Below, piece after piece: positions 25,201 through 37,005 of a DNA stretch of 64,000 bases. The notes beneath the pieces are model-generated. The model ran no database searches and had not been told where the DNA came from. It saw only the letters and a list, made by a program, of their open reading frames with translations. The position numbers and the translations under genes were made by a program. The first letter of the stretch is position 1; every line of letters begins with the position of its first letter. This stretch comes from Diphasiastrum complanatum (Eukaryota > Streptophyta > Lycopodiopsida > Lycopodiales > Lycopodiaceae), in the NCBI GenBank assembly GCA_029204225.1, contig CM055113.1:20357798-20421797 (forward strand). The letters are read 5' to 3'.

Positions 25201-26054
25201 TCAGAAGAAGATCTATCTTAGCCAGCAGGCATATCTAAAAGGCATTTTAGAAAAGTTTCATATGTCCAATTGCAAACCAATTGACACTCCAATGGATCCA
25301 AGTATAGTATTGACTAAACCTTCTTGTGCTGAGACTGATAGTGAAGCACTCGACTTAGCAAAGTACCCTTATCATTCACTAATCGGATCTCTAATGTATG
25401 CAATGATGTGTACTAGACCAGATTTAGTATATACTGTTAGCACATTGAGTCAATTTATGTCTAATCCTAGGATCTCTCATTGGAAAGCATTGAAGAGAGT
25501 GATGAGATATATTCAGAAAAGTTTAGATCACATCTTATGTTACGATGGAAATGCCATTGACCCACTTGTCCTGCGAGGCTACTCCGACTCAGATTGGGGA
25601 GGAACGGTCTCGACCAGAAAATCTACCTCCTCATTCTGTTTCTATTTGGCAGGGGAACCGATTTTGTGGAGCTCAAAGAAACAGAAATCAGTTGTGCCTT
25701 CTTCGACAGAGGCAGAGCACATCGCAGCATGTCAAGCTTCAAAAGAAGCTGTATGGATCAGGTTCTTACTTCACGACTTACATCACACTTAGTTTAATGC
25801 TACCACCATTTTGTGTGACAACTTGAGCTGTATTTCACTGTCACTGAATCCCAGATTTCATGGCAAATCTAAGCACATAGGAATTCAGTATCATTTCATT
25901 CGGGAGAAAGTTTTCCCAGGGCAAGTGGTCCTTCAATACTGCTCCACAACAGAAATGGTCACAGACATTTTCACCAAAGCACTTCCCAGGATCAAGCACC
26001 AAAAATTCTTCAACAAGCTGAACTTGACGAAGATACCAAGGCACCAACCGTGAC

Positions 26055-26066
26055 CTTAAGGGGGAC
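26055..26066 (+). other. Polypurine tract of element A
   Basis: The sequence CTTAAGGGGGAC immediately precedes the 3' LTR, the position and composition expected for plus-strand priming. Confidence 0.85.
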
Positions 26067-27243
26067 TATTGGAAATTAAGCCCACAGTTGTCTCCTTGGT
26101 GAATGACTAATTTTTATTTCATGATTCTTCCTGCATGTTTATTGATCATTAATCTAGGGTCAGATGAAACCATCTTTGGTTCTACGTCTGCTCATTTGAT
26201 ACCTGCAGGAATCACAAACTTAGACAGCCAATTTATTTGAAGATGTTTTCAACAACTTCGGCTTTTTTGCATTTCCCCGAAATGCGGCACTTGCATAGTT
26301 CAAAAGTTTATATTTTTAACACACCTTCGGCTCTTTGCGAAAAATGCGAGGAGAGAAAAAATCCCGAAGGTCATCTTTTTTTATGTGTTAAACTATCTTA
26401 AAGACATCACCATCTTTTTAAAGGCACCTTCAGCTTCTTGCGAAAAATGTGAGGAGAGAAAAAAAATCCCGAAGGTCTAAAATAAACGAGGAACGTTTTA
26501 GTGACGTCCTCGTCTGCGTCAATGATGCTGAATTATTGACCGTAAATATTGTGTACAGTTGTCACAGAAGCCATATACTTCCAAGTACAACAGCTTTCCT
26601 AATTAGGTGACAAGCATTCAATGTGATTAATACACGGATGAAGTCTATAAATAGATCATCCAAGCACAGATTACATGTGGCTCCTTCCATGAGACACATT
26701 ATTTGAGCCTCCCAATTACGCCGTCATTTTGGTTGTAATGCTAGTTTGTATTGTGCTTCAGTGTAATATAACAGCAGCTTGTTTTTTATCTGTGTACAAC
26801 AACGTAGATGAATGCTTGTTGTGATTGAATCCACTTTCATTGTTGTTTGATCGCGCTTGTTTACTCACTCTGATCAAAACACAGATGTCTACGACTCCTC
26901 AGTTTATTATCAGACGATGGCTGTCTTTGACGCCTGAGGAACTCGCGTTATCATACTGCTCTTTCATTTATTTTAGAACTATACTTCACGTTGAATCTGA
27001 TTTCAGTAGTATCGCATACAAACCATCTCTAATCTCTTCGGTGGACTGTACTCTTGTTTCAGAGTATGAATTAACTTTTAAGATCTTGTTGGGCAATTAG
27101 AACACTTAAAGCTGTGATTACATTTAGCATAAGTTGTCTATTAGACTGTTTTTGCATTTAGCAACTAATTACAACGGGAGAGCTGTTCCGCAATATTTCT
27201 GCTCTCTTCTTCATTTGCATTCTTCTATCTCCCTTGCTCCACA
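26067..27243 (+). repeat. 3' LTR of copia element A
   Basis: Matches the 5' LTR along most of its length, beginning TATTGGAAATTAAGCCC and ending TTGCTCCACA. It is about 195 bp shorter than the 5' LTR. Confidence 0.9.
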
Positions 27244-27605
27244 AAATCTTGGAGCTTGTTTTAGTCCATACAAGCCCTTGAAAAGTAAGCAAACATTGTG
27301 TGCCATCAATTTGGAATATATGCCATTTGAAATTAGATGCCAATGCATTCAAGATTCGAATGGTTGTCATCTTTGCAAAAGGTGCAAAGGTTTCCTCATA
27401 ATCTACTCCTTTGACTTGAGCATAACCTTTGGCAAAACGTCATGCTTTGTATTTGTTAATGGAACCATCTTAATTGTTCTTTATCCTAATCACCCACTTG
27501 CATCCTATTGCATTCTTGTGGGTGTGATTTTTTGGCAAGCTTTATTGGACGAGCTTTTGCAGGCGAAATTTTACATGTTCGAAGCGAGCTTTTTTCACTA
27601 GTAGA
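27244..27605 (-). mobile_element. Copia element B, 5' part of reverse transcriptase
   Basis: The minus strand reads copia reverse transcriptase around MTTIRILNALASNFKWHIFQ, with the LVWTKTSSKI region (equivalent to LYGLKQAPR) next to the element A junction. It is the other half of the polymerase seen at 20827 and below, showing that A inserted into B. Similarity fades at about 27605. Confidence 0.75.
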
Positions 27606-28426
27606 TTTAACCCACTACAAGGCTTATTTTCACTATATTGCTAAATGTCTAAGGTATGTCAATATTAGTGAAATATAACATAATATAACATGTCTAAGGT
27701 ATTGTTACTCCAATGAAACACAATTTTGCTTCACATCTAAAACTAGTGTATCTCTGTTGAGAAACCCATGCGTTCAAGAAATAGCATATGGAAAATATAT
27801 GTATAACCTAACAATAAAGAGGCCCCCATGAATTTAAAAAATAATGCATTGGAAGTTGTCTCTGACATTGGCAACATATTATGCCACTAGTCAGCTCATT
27901 CCTTTATCATATAGCATGGTTCTTGAATTTTTTTAACATAAACAAAAGTCCTAGCATATAAGTAAACGTCCAAACACAACTACTGGCCATAAGTACAACA
28001 TCCAGTCTAAGTCTAATCAGCTCATTTGCTTAGAAGAACAGGATACATCATGGGAGATGGAGAGAGCATCATGGTATTACATTGTTTAGGAAGTAAGGGG
28101 TTATAACTATGCACAATTCTACAGACCAAAAAAAAAAACAAATCTTAACAAAATGTCACACCCACACATACATTAAAATGAAGATATATTGATTGTTGTT
28201 CAGAGACATGATCATCAAACACAAGAGTATATAGGGCAGTATCTACTATCGCCAATACAGCAGTTAAAACGGTGGTTGGTGGCTTGAGTCCAATAATCGC
28301 ATGTATAACATGCGCATAGTAGGATGACAACACTTTAACAAAAAATCATTGATAAACTAGTTGATATTTGTAAAGCTTCCAGTATCAATCGTGTGCTAGT
28401 GGATGTCCAAATTAAAACTTCCGTAG
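27606..28426. other. Gene-free stretch
   Basis: No gene or recognisable element was seen. The stretch is AT-rich, with an A-rich run near 28128. Confidence 0.4.
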
Positions 28427-28806
28427 ACATTAGAGGAGTTTTGAGCTCCAAAAAGACCCTTTAAGAATTCGTGCAAGATGTAGTTTATATTATTAAAATA
28501 TTATAACACCAATACTTTTGACTTGCCATAACTTTTTAAGCATAGCTCAAAAGTATGTCATGTAACATATCATTCAAAAGCCCTTGTTGAGCGCTTTCCA
28601 ATGCACCAAACTCCACTAAATTAGGACTTACCACTAAAAAGATATGCCATTTTTAGTGTGGAATCAAAATGTGGACTCAAAAAGTCACGTTACGTAGATT
28701 TCAAATTTGAGTGTTTTGATTGGTCCATGTGTAAGAAAAAATAGAGAAAAAATATAAAAAGAATCTTTACAAAGGGTCTTTTTTGGATTTAGAACTCCTC
28801 TAATGT
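28427..28806. mobile_element. MITE with 36-bp terminal inverted repeats
   Basis: Left end ACATTAGAGGAGTTTTGAGC continuing to AAAAAGACCCTTT (28427-28462). Right end AAAGGGTCTTTTTTGG continuing to GAACTCCTCTAATGT (28771-28806). The ends are inverted complements with about five mismatches around an AT-rich, non-coding 308-bp interior. This is the form of a non-autonomous DNA transposon. A single related end lies at 2377-2413. I could not settle the target duplication, so the superfamily is open. Confidence 0.75.
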
Positions 28807-28844
28807 GTCCAAAAAAAAATCATCCTCCCTTTCGCAATGTGAAG

Positions 28845-31800
28845 TCAAAAATAAGTTCTACTACGAGTTAAAGCTTGAAACACTTCTACATCATTTAATG
28901 TGGGCTGATGAATGAACATGTTGCTATTTCGATCAAGACCCATTACTCTGAGAAATACAAAGTAGATATGTTTGCATGCCAAATAGGTTTTCTCGGACAC
29001 TAGCCGATTTTGAAAATCAGGACACGAGCATGTTGGCTTGTTGGTTATGTGAACATCATAACAATTGCCGAGCATAGGAGAGGTTACTGTATTGACCTCA
29101 AAAACTTCATGTTTTTCTTCTTCCACAACTTTTTCCAGCATGATTTCTGCATTCATAGACAGAGCTTTCTTTATGCGGGCTTGTGTAGCTTGGGAAATGC
29201 CAGGTCTGTATTTTGAACATCTGCGATCGTCTCCAACTGTCGAGTTTGATTGCATAGTACCCTTCTTGCCTCTGACATGCGAGTTTTGCACTTTGGGGGT
29301 TCTAACCGGATGAATTGGCTTTGTTTCGAACTGAAAGCCAGCTTTGATAAGCAAATCTGCCTCGAGCTGTGTGAGGTTTGTTCCTTCAGCTACAGGCCAT
29401 ATATTTGGAATTTTTGTGGGTTTGGGTGATATGCTCCTGTCAGGGTTCCATGTGCGAGTACAGTCACTATTGCAAAACCACATCATTTGTTGTGTCTTTC
29501 CAGCAGGATGGGTTCTTGTGGAGTAGAAGCTTGGTGCAGAAACACCCTTTGATGCATTGGGAATCAATTGGCCACACTTGCCTTTATTTGGTATCCATGA
29601 TAGACATTTGACATGACTGTTAAGGCTAGTTCTTCTGATTGCCCAGAATGTGTTGTGTATTTGATGTTCAATAATAGCTTCATTGTTTATACAACAAGCG
29701 TTACTACCAGCGTGCTTGTCTCCAGCATCTGTTGATCCCAGGTATGATGCTCCCACAAAAAAGTTTGTCCTCCTCGGACGTTCTTCCCTCCCCCTACGCT
29801 CTACGTTCTCATAGTTGTACTCTGGCCTATGACTGTCATTGTCATTCACATCTGTAGCTGTGGATGGCCTTCTTTTTCGGCATATTGTCTCTTGGTCGCC
29901 TTCCAAGCTAGTGGATTGTCGATGCATTGGTGTTCCCGCAACAGCTTGTTGCATTGTCTTGAGTACTGCACTTGGATTTGCTGATTTCCTGGATTCGCTC
30001 CGGTTGATAAGATTTTGAAGACTTGGACCTTCTCCAAGGTGTCTTCCCATCATGTGTGCATGTTGTTTTGCACTCTGCAAAAGGGCATTTGCCATATCAG
30101 ATACACATGCATCGTACAAAGATATATGGCTCTTGTGGCCTTCTCCAGCTAGCCAGCTTCCATGTTTTGATTCTGACAAATTTGTTCGTGGTGTGTTGGC
30201 TCCATCCATAGCATCCAGCACCTGCATACGCCATTCAAGCATGATTTAAATTGTCTCTAAAATTTTGTTCACATGAACAATGGTGTTTATTCTTCACTTA
30301 CCGCGACCATAAATCCCCCCCAGTGAGCGATTCGAACATTCCACCAACTCATCCAACTGTCCAAAGCAGGCAAGTCAAAATCTCTCACTTTTTCTATCTT
30401 CCACCATTGGCGAATGTATCTGCTTTGTGCACCCACTTCCTCTTTTGTGCTAGCTTTTCTCCATTTCTCGCAGATGGCTTTGTATTCAGGTTGATGTTCC
30501 TTCTGGATGAACTTCGTTGTGTGTATGTGCAAACTCTGCTCCCAGTGAAACAGACATGATCTTTCACGCCCAACCATCTCATTACTTGGACCACCATTGA
30601 AAACAATTCGGACAGCTCTCCAATTTGCTTGTGCCTCGTCCGCCATAAATTCCCGGAAATCTGTCTTACCATGACTCGACTGTTCCATGACATTGTTCAA
30701 CAAGGTCCAAAGTAGGATTTGGGACTGCGTGTCCTCCTCTTTCATTTTGCAAGTTGCTATTGTCAAAAGCTCTTGAATGCTATGGCAACAAAAACAAGTA
30801 TCAGTACTACTTACTAGGAATATAACGTGGAGAAGAGTGTTTGTTGCAACTCATTTTACCTGGCATCATACACGTGGCAGGCCATTGTCGACCACCCAAT
30901 CACTCTCCTTGTGTGATCAAATTGCACCCATGCATGTTTGAGGTCACCATTGCTTGTTTTCCTCATCTGATTCATCAAGTCTACACCTGAAGCAGGGCCC
31001 TTTGTAGCCATCTTGAAAACATAGCAACGCTCATCAGGCCCACCTTGGCTTGGAAACCTACTGCCATGAAAAAATTCAAACATTGAATTTTTTTTAAGTA
31101 GTAGGAGACTATCAAGGCCATCTCCTAAAGGCAACTAAGCAGCCCTTGCCATTGTGACCATTTTGTGAAGCTTGTCATTCAAGTTCAGAGTTATTATATG
31201 GAGGTGCACCGATTAGTTAAAAAAAAAATACAGCAAAAGAAATTGTTAATTGTGGGCACAAAGTGGAGGGCGAGACAACCTTCGATTTTCCACCAATGGC
31301 ACCAATTCATCCAATAAATTGTTAAGCTCCACATCCCCAACAGTCTCTTCAGACTTTCTACCAGATTTGAGTATCATGAACATTATTAGGTCCTTGGCTA
31401 TGCTCATTTGGACCTTTCTTGGACCTGCCTTTCTATCTGCAGTAATTGCATTATCGACCAGTTTTCTAGTTTTTTCGATGGTCCTCTTTGAAGTTCCTGG
31501 TTGCACGTCATGTGCATGTTCTCCCCTATGGATCATTATTCGGGTGAGAGTGGTGTCTCTTGGCATCACATAATAAACCGTGCATGGACAAGAGCGCATG
31601 CAGATTGCTGGTTTTTTGACAAAAAGAACAAGAAATTGTGCCAGTAGCATCAGTTGAGATACCAACTGGGCATGTTTTTCTTGTAGTTCCTTTAAAGAAA
31701 ATGTTGTTTTTTTTTTCAGTATTTATGTACTGGGAACATGTAACCCTTGGGCAATCCAATAAGCCAACACAATAGCTAATCCTCACTATTGCATCACAAG

Positions 31801-32542
31801 ATACATTGGTGGTCATTGGTTTGGAACAAACATGCCCGTCATACTTTTGCTCCATACCATCCATTCCACTTGTCCGGCCAAAGCTAGGAGGCAGTTCGAA
31901 CACCACGTCTCCATTGTAGTATCTTGGAAGCTCCTCAACAACTTCATGTATTTTTCCTTTCGTGAGTAATTTTTTAATGATGTTTGTCTCAGGTCTTGAT
32001 AAGATATAATCTATAGCACTATGTTTACGTGTTGTCGCAGTCTTGTTTTCAGGAGAAAACAATTTATGAGAAGACTCTCCTTTGTCATCCGAAGTGTCCA
32101 CATCAATTGTCTCCAAGGTGAAGTGGGTAATACTGTGATCAAAGGGCATGTTAAATTCCATTTCATCAGAGTCTTTTGACGAATCAGATGAGGTGGAACT
32201 GTCAATATCAATTCTCTCCTTGCGATCACACGTAGGGGCAGTTGGACTACTGCATTGGGCATCATTTTTAACAGCTCTAACCACATACTGGAATGACAAG
32301 GTTTCTTCCATGATGTACTGCTCTCTCCCCTCTATGTCCTTGCAGCTCTTTAGTGGTACTATAGAGACACCATCGTTGTTTGCATCAATCACTGCATTGA
32401 GACTTTCAAACATTTTGTTACATCCACTTCTGTCTTCCAGATATCGTCGACTGACAATGGCCTTTCCTTTGGTGAAGTGTAGTTTTATAGATGATACACC
32501 GACCACTTCAAAATCAATGGTTGCATCCATTGCTCCTATCAA
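28845..32542 (-). pseudogene. MULE-type transposase-like gene with SWIM zinc finger, multi-exon, probably decayed
   Basis: The minus-strand gene reads as follows. A long N-terminal region (32542-31580) has an acidic serine-rich stretch (DIDSSTSSDSSKDSDEMEF). A WRKY-GCM1/FLYWCH-like zinc site comes next (31640-31520: CMRSCPCTVYYVMPRD, MIHRGEHAHD). Exon 31200-30860 includes a TAG in frame near 31135. Exon 30779-30302 carries MULE-like FMADEAQANWRAVRIVF and CLFHWEQSLHIHTTKF. The final exon 30221-28845 begins VLDAMDGANTPRTNLSESKH and ends with a SWIM motif (CSCPDF...CKHIYF, 29032-28965). Introns 30860/30779 (GTAAAA...CATAG) and 30302/30221 (GTAAGT...ATGCAG) keep frame exactly. The N-terminal part shows one frame change near 31600. 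It may be a MULE transposon body or a domesticated descendant. No terminal inverted repeats were found. Confidence 0.75.
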
Positions 32543-33854
32543 ATGATGTGAAGATTTTTTTTAAAATTTACATGCTGATCCATGGATCCAAACTTTCAAG
32601 TTTATCAGCTACAAAGAATAGCAATAATAAATGTCCATTCAACACTAGAGCATATTACACGGTTTGTATATATTCTCTCTTGCTAATAGTATTCCCTTGT
32701 ATCATTATATATAGTCTACTCTTTTTAATTGTTACCTCCATATGTGTTCCAAGCTGCCCCTAATTGTGATCCACAGTTCTCTTCGGCCTAGAGCGTTCTC
32801 AAGCAAAAATATTATTGTTCATCCAGAAAACTTGGGCATTCTTCAGGATGCCAATGGTATGACCATGACGTGCAACAAAAAAAATTTACTTGATTTTGAC
32901 AGAAGAATGATTGCAGCAGGGAAAGATAGAATTCTACTTTTGGTTGAATATAATTTTCAGGTCAAAAACATCACAACAGTAGTGGAACTATTGTCTTGAA
33001 ATGCTACAACTACATTCCAGCCCATGGATGCATGGATCATTAATTAAGCTCAACCAAATTATCACAAAGCACTCATCCAACATAAGATGGGAATGCAATC
33101 GAAGAGAATGAGAAACCCCAAAAGTCCATTCAAATTGTGGAATCCAGTGTTGCATATGATGCTTTAAATATTGTTCTGCAAAACGTTGAACAACCTATTG
33201 ATGTACTGAATTCGATTAAAAAAATCAGATCAGTAGCAAAAAAAAGTTTTAGAGAGCAGTCGACTCCGAAATAGTTCTCGCCAGACATCGATATGTCACT
33301 ACCTCCAACGTGCATAGAAACCAAGCATATGTATACTTTGAATAAGTTTCATTCATGTGTATTTTTTAATCTACTATTGTTTATAAAATCTGATTATGGA
33401 AGGCACATGCAATTTATGACAAGTATTTCATCTTTTCCAAGGCTTACTGTTTGTTAACAACAGTAAGCTTTGTATAGGCTAATTTTTGAGTTGTCACCCC
33501 AGCTATATGGCATATGTTAACTTTTTCTTACTCCCAAGCCACAACAATTAGAGAGAGGTAGTATGTAATGCAATTTCCATTGGCCATATGGTGGCTACTT
33601 TGCTCCTGTTAGGATATTGCATACTGCTTTGTTAGGCACAAGTGCATTTCAAACACAGATTCTATGTCGTTATATCTTTGAAGAGCTATCATTGTTCTTT
33701 AGCAATGACTAGTTGTTATTTTGGATATCCACTCAAAATATTGTCACCACGCAGGACAATTTTTTAAAGAGATGATTGACCTTTCATGTTTTTTATTGAT
33801 ACATGTATAGCAGAACGATGCAACTACAAAAAAAAAATGTGAGAATTGTACCAA
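32543..33854. other. Gene-free stretch 5' of the MULE-like gene
   Basis: AT-rich with no gene recognised. The promoter of the MULE-like gene would lie at its left end. Confidence 0.4.
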
Positions 33855-34026
33855 GCCAATTCTTAAGCTGGCTGTACTATGGCCAATGTTGTCCAAGCTT
33901 TCCTCTCCCTGGTCCAAAGTACTGAGTCTTCTTTGCAAAAGCCAATTCTCAAGCTGTCTGTACTATGGCCAATGTTGTCCAGGCTTTCCTCTCCCTGGTC
34001 CAAAGTACTGAGTCGTCTCTGCAAAA
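33855..34026. repeat. 86-bp tandem duplication
   Basis: Two adjacent 86-bp copies, each starting GCCAATTCT(T/C)AAGCTG, share more than 90 per cent identity by eye (33855-33940 and 33941-34026). Both include CCTCTCCCTGGTCCAAAGTACTG. No coding role was recognised. Confidence 0.9.
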
Positions 34027-34376
34027 GCACTACGTCCAAAACTGGCCAGTCTACCTTCTTCGTGCTTCAACAAGGATATTTTTTTGTGATATTTCGACAA
34101 TGAAATACAAGCACACTGGCATTGATTTGGTACCAACCAACGGGTGCCTAGCTATACATAAAACGGTTGCCTAATTTAGGTCTAAAATGGCTACTTGTCA
34201 TTCATATTGCACCCTGAGTTTTTGTACTCGTTGAGACATATATCGACCTGGTGAATGTATAATCAGGGCCCCCCGAATACCATACTTTTGTCCGAAAATT
34301 GAAATTGTTGAGTCGCCGGAGATACGTGTTGCTGCACATAGGAGGTGGTGATGGTGCGTCTCGTAGTCCTCAAATT

Positions 34377-34862
34377 TTTTTTAGAAGCCACCCGGAGGAG
34401 CAGCGCTGACGCTTCTCCTCCAGCAGGCTTCAAAAAAAATTGACACACATCTTGAGTAGCGTCGGCAGTGCTCCCCAGGCAACCCGAACTGGTAGAAATT
34501 TTTTTCAATTTTTTTTGAAGCCTGCCGGAGGAGAAGCGTCAGCGTTGCTCCTTCGAGTCCGGCGCTTCTCCTCTGGGTGGCTTCCAAAAAAATTTGAAAT
34601 GCCGGTCCGGGCTGCCTGGGGAGCACCGACAACGCTACTCAAGATGTGTTTCAAATTTTTTAAAGGCCACCCGTAGGAGTAGCGCCGACACTTCTCCTCC
34701 GGCAGGCTTCAAAAAAAAATTTTAAAAAATTCTACCAGTTTGGGCTGCCTGGGGAGCACCGCCAACGCTACTGAAGAAGTGTATCAAATTTTTTTGAAGC
34801 CTTCCGGAGGAGAAGGTCGGCGCTGCTCCTCCGGGTGGCTTCTAAAAAAAATTTGAAATTTT
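34377..34862. repeat. GC-rich nested inverted repeats (foldback structure)
   Basis: Arm 34427-34498 is the inverted complement of 34728-34802 (key core GGGGAGCACCGxCAACGCTACT). A third copy of the core lies at 34599-34664. A second motif, GAAGCCTGCCGGAGGAGAAG, at about 34510-34560 has its complement at 34660-34718. The blocks are GC-rich and joined by A/T runs. A transcript would fold into long hairpins. It could be a foldback transposon remnant or a small-RNA hairpin source. Confidence 0.75.
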
Positions 34863-35160
34863 TTTGTACCGCTGGAGGAGCTGCTCCTGCTCCGGGTGCC
34901 CGTTACCTCCTCTTTTCCTTGCTCTCCCCTGATCGTTGCTTCTCTCATTCACTCGCTCTCCTCTTGTAACCTGCGAATCGCTGTGTCGCTCTCTCCAGAA
35001 AATACGACGCTGTCTGTCGCTGATTCTAAGCCTTCTCCCCACCATCCTTGGCTCTCCTCTGCCCCTCGGCCTCCCTCACTGCTGCTCCTCGCTGCTGCTG
35101 CCTCTCCTCCCTTCTCTCCTGCCTGCTCTGGTATCCCTGTAGCATCTGGGGCCTGAGAAT
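34863..35160 (+). promoter_or_regulatory. Pyrimidine-rich, GC-richer island, possible leader or promoter
   Basis: Strongly CT-rich on plus (CCTCCCTCACTGCTGCTCC, repeated CTCTCC). This resembles plant 5' leader sequence, but no convincing coding exon follows within 300 bp. A short open frame (34896-35156) is compositional. Confidence 0.25.
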
Positions 35161-35486
35161 GGAGTGCAGTAACCCGTGGAATCAAAAAATCTGATGAGAA
35201 TATTCAATCACATTGAACAATAGTACAGTAGCATGGAGAAGAATGAAGTGCGACAACCTCACCATTCAATCCATCACAACCAAACAAGCATCGTGATCGC
35301 AGTCACTCGATTGTTGAATACAAACATGTTACAGCTGTTTACCAAACCGGATGGTTAATAAAGAAAATGTCTTACCCATTTTAATTGCATCCCTTAGGCA
35401 TCCCTCATTTTATTTGCTACTTAGCCAGTTACTAATGTTGGCTTTAGCTTCAGCATGTCTTCTGGGTTAAACTATTGAGGCTAGAA

Positions 35487-35822
35487 TCACCTATACAGTT
35501 TCATTTTATGGTCTCCACCCTGGAAAGTGTAGTAGCTTGATCGATCGTTTTCAACAACTTGCTTGGAGTTAAGAGGTGTTTCTTCCCTGACAAGTGTGGT
35601 TACTATGCTACATGAATTGATGATTTGAAAGATGTGGTGAGCAATCAATCTGACATCTTCAGTTGATGATTGTGTTACAATCTCTTCCCAAACTGCATGA
35701 CATTTTTTTTTTCTAAAACCTAATGGTAATTTGCCCAAACGATAACGCAACTTTTGGGTTATGCTTGCGCAGAGAGCAGGTCGTTGGTTCAAAGTTTTCT
35801 GGTTCACAGGGTGGAAAATCAT
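35487..35822 (-). CDS. Hypothetical 111-codon reading frame, unrecognised
   Basis: The open minus-strand frame contains ITQKLRYRLGKLPLGFRKKK, then HAVWEEIVTQSSTEDVRLIA and HHIFQIINSCSIVTTLV. It looks protein-like (alternating basic and helical stretches) and could be one exon of a larger gene, but I recognise no family and could not define splice partners. Flanks at 35161-35486 and 35823-36363 hold no gene that I can see. Confidence 0.3.
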   Translation of the reverse strand: MIFHPVNQKTLNQRPALCASITQKLRYRLGKLPLGFRKKKCHAVWEEIVTQSSTEDVRLIAHHIFQIINSCSIVTTLVREETPLNSKQVVENDRSSYYTFQGGDHKMKLYR

Positions 35823-36363
35823 CCTGCAGGATCTGCGAAGAGAAACTAATCTTTGGAGAAGGGCAAATGATTTTCTGGATTTTGTATCAGTGAGGGGATA
35901 GCCAGTGCGCTGGAGCCATTGCTAAATCAGATTTCAATTTGAATGCTATCATTACGGTATTTAATTTGTTACTTTCTCAGAGATTTTTGTTACTTTCTCA
36001 GAGATTTTCTGGCTACATGCTACACGCTTGGAAGGACTGAGCACCTTCTGAGAAAATTGCAAACTATTGCCTTAGAGTCGATGGATCTTTTCCAGGAAAC
36101 AAAAAATCATCTTTGTTTCTGGCCCCTATACGACCGTAAATAACCTGTATCTTCATGTACTGTATCTCTATCCGTCATTTAGCTTCAGTAACATTTTCGA
36201 TTTTCATGTGGAACAGGGCACTGGACAGATTTAAGCTCAAGACACGTATGTTCTTAACCTTTTATGAACAAATTGCTTGAAAAATTTAGGAAAACATACA
36301 CATTGGTTTAAAGAGTCTTCTTGCTCCAAATGATAATAGCATCTTGTCTGTCAATATTGTAAG

Positions 36364-37000
36364 TGTGAAAGATTTAAGATCCTTAAGATCCAATCTGCTT
36401 GAATGATCTTTGGTTAGAAAGAGAAATACACTACCAATTTCACCAATGTAAAAAAATCAGCATCTACACACAATTTGAGATGCAAACACTAATAGAACTT
36501 GATCAAACTTGAATGAAATGATTATGTACTGTTGTTGTCTGTACAAAACCAGCAAGCTACTGTATTTCACACGTGTGGATCCAAAAATAGCAAATATAGA
36601 TCATTCTACACATAGAATTGCAAGCAATCACCAAGATAGTGCACCAATGCATAGTAGAACCCAAGAGAACCATGTGAGATAGAGAAGAGAGAAGATGACT
36701 CTCTCCACGAGTTACATCCTTTTATAGCAGGTCCAAACCCTATTTGGCCACTTGGCTTTCTCACCAAAATGCTAACCCTACCAATTTTGGGTCTAGATTC
36801 AATGTACCCAACTTATTGAAATTGAATCTACTCAAACTCGCATTCTATCTTTCCCACACTTTCAAAAAGTGTTTATTCGAATGAAATTTAGACTAATGAA
36901 CTTTGAAAAGTCAACCTCTAAGTCTAAAACAAGTTCTGGCCTCAATATGCCAAATATGGAAATATTGCAAAATGTGATGAAACTAGTTGAATCTTTCACA
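36364..37000. mobile_element. Solo LTR with perfect 5-bp target duplication
   Basis: 637 bp begin TGTGAAAGATT and end AATCTTTCACA, exact inverted ends of 11 bp. Both sides are flanked by GTAAG (36359-36363 and 37001-37005). TTTTATAGCAGG near 36719 is a TATA-like site. Size, ends and target duplication are those of a solo LTR left by recombination between the two LTRs. The ends resemble the LTR of copia element B. Confidence 0.85.
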
Positions 37001-37005
37001 GTAAG

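Larger units (their letters stand above)
20828..27243 (+). mobile_element. Copia element A, near full-length fossil with both LTRs, nested in element B
   Basis: Two LTRs (20828-22200 and 26067-27243) bracket a primer site and a gag-pol region. The parts visible are gag (22249-23060, with DKFNDSKFYIWKLKLSMML and a zinc knuckle CRYCKRANHNIKEC near 22995-23050), protease (WYLDNGATQHM, 23170), GAG-pre-integrase (AVLWHSRFGHVNTRSL, 23560), a little integrase, reverse transcriptase (24560-25140, ALYVDDAFI) and RNase H (25560-26050, with SDSDWGG and TKALPR). Imperfect 5-bp target duplication (gatct/aatct) flanks it. It interrupts element B's reverse transcriptase. LTR divergence by eye is about 5 per cent, suggesting a few million years at usual plant rates. 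It is broken in roughly six or more places. Confidence 0.92.

Noticed and set aside
29010-29611. Plus-strand open frames over the SWIM exon
   Set aside because: Shadows of the long minus-strand exon, which carries the SWIM motif and exact splice phase.
34896-35156. Open frame in the CT-rich island as a gene
   Set aside because: Composition is low-complexity (Ser/Pro/Leu from CT runs), open on both strands, with no domain and no splice partners.
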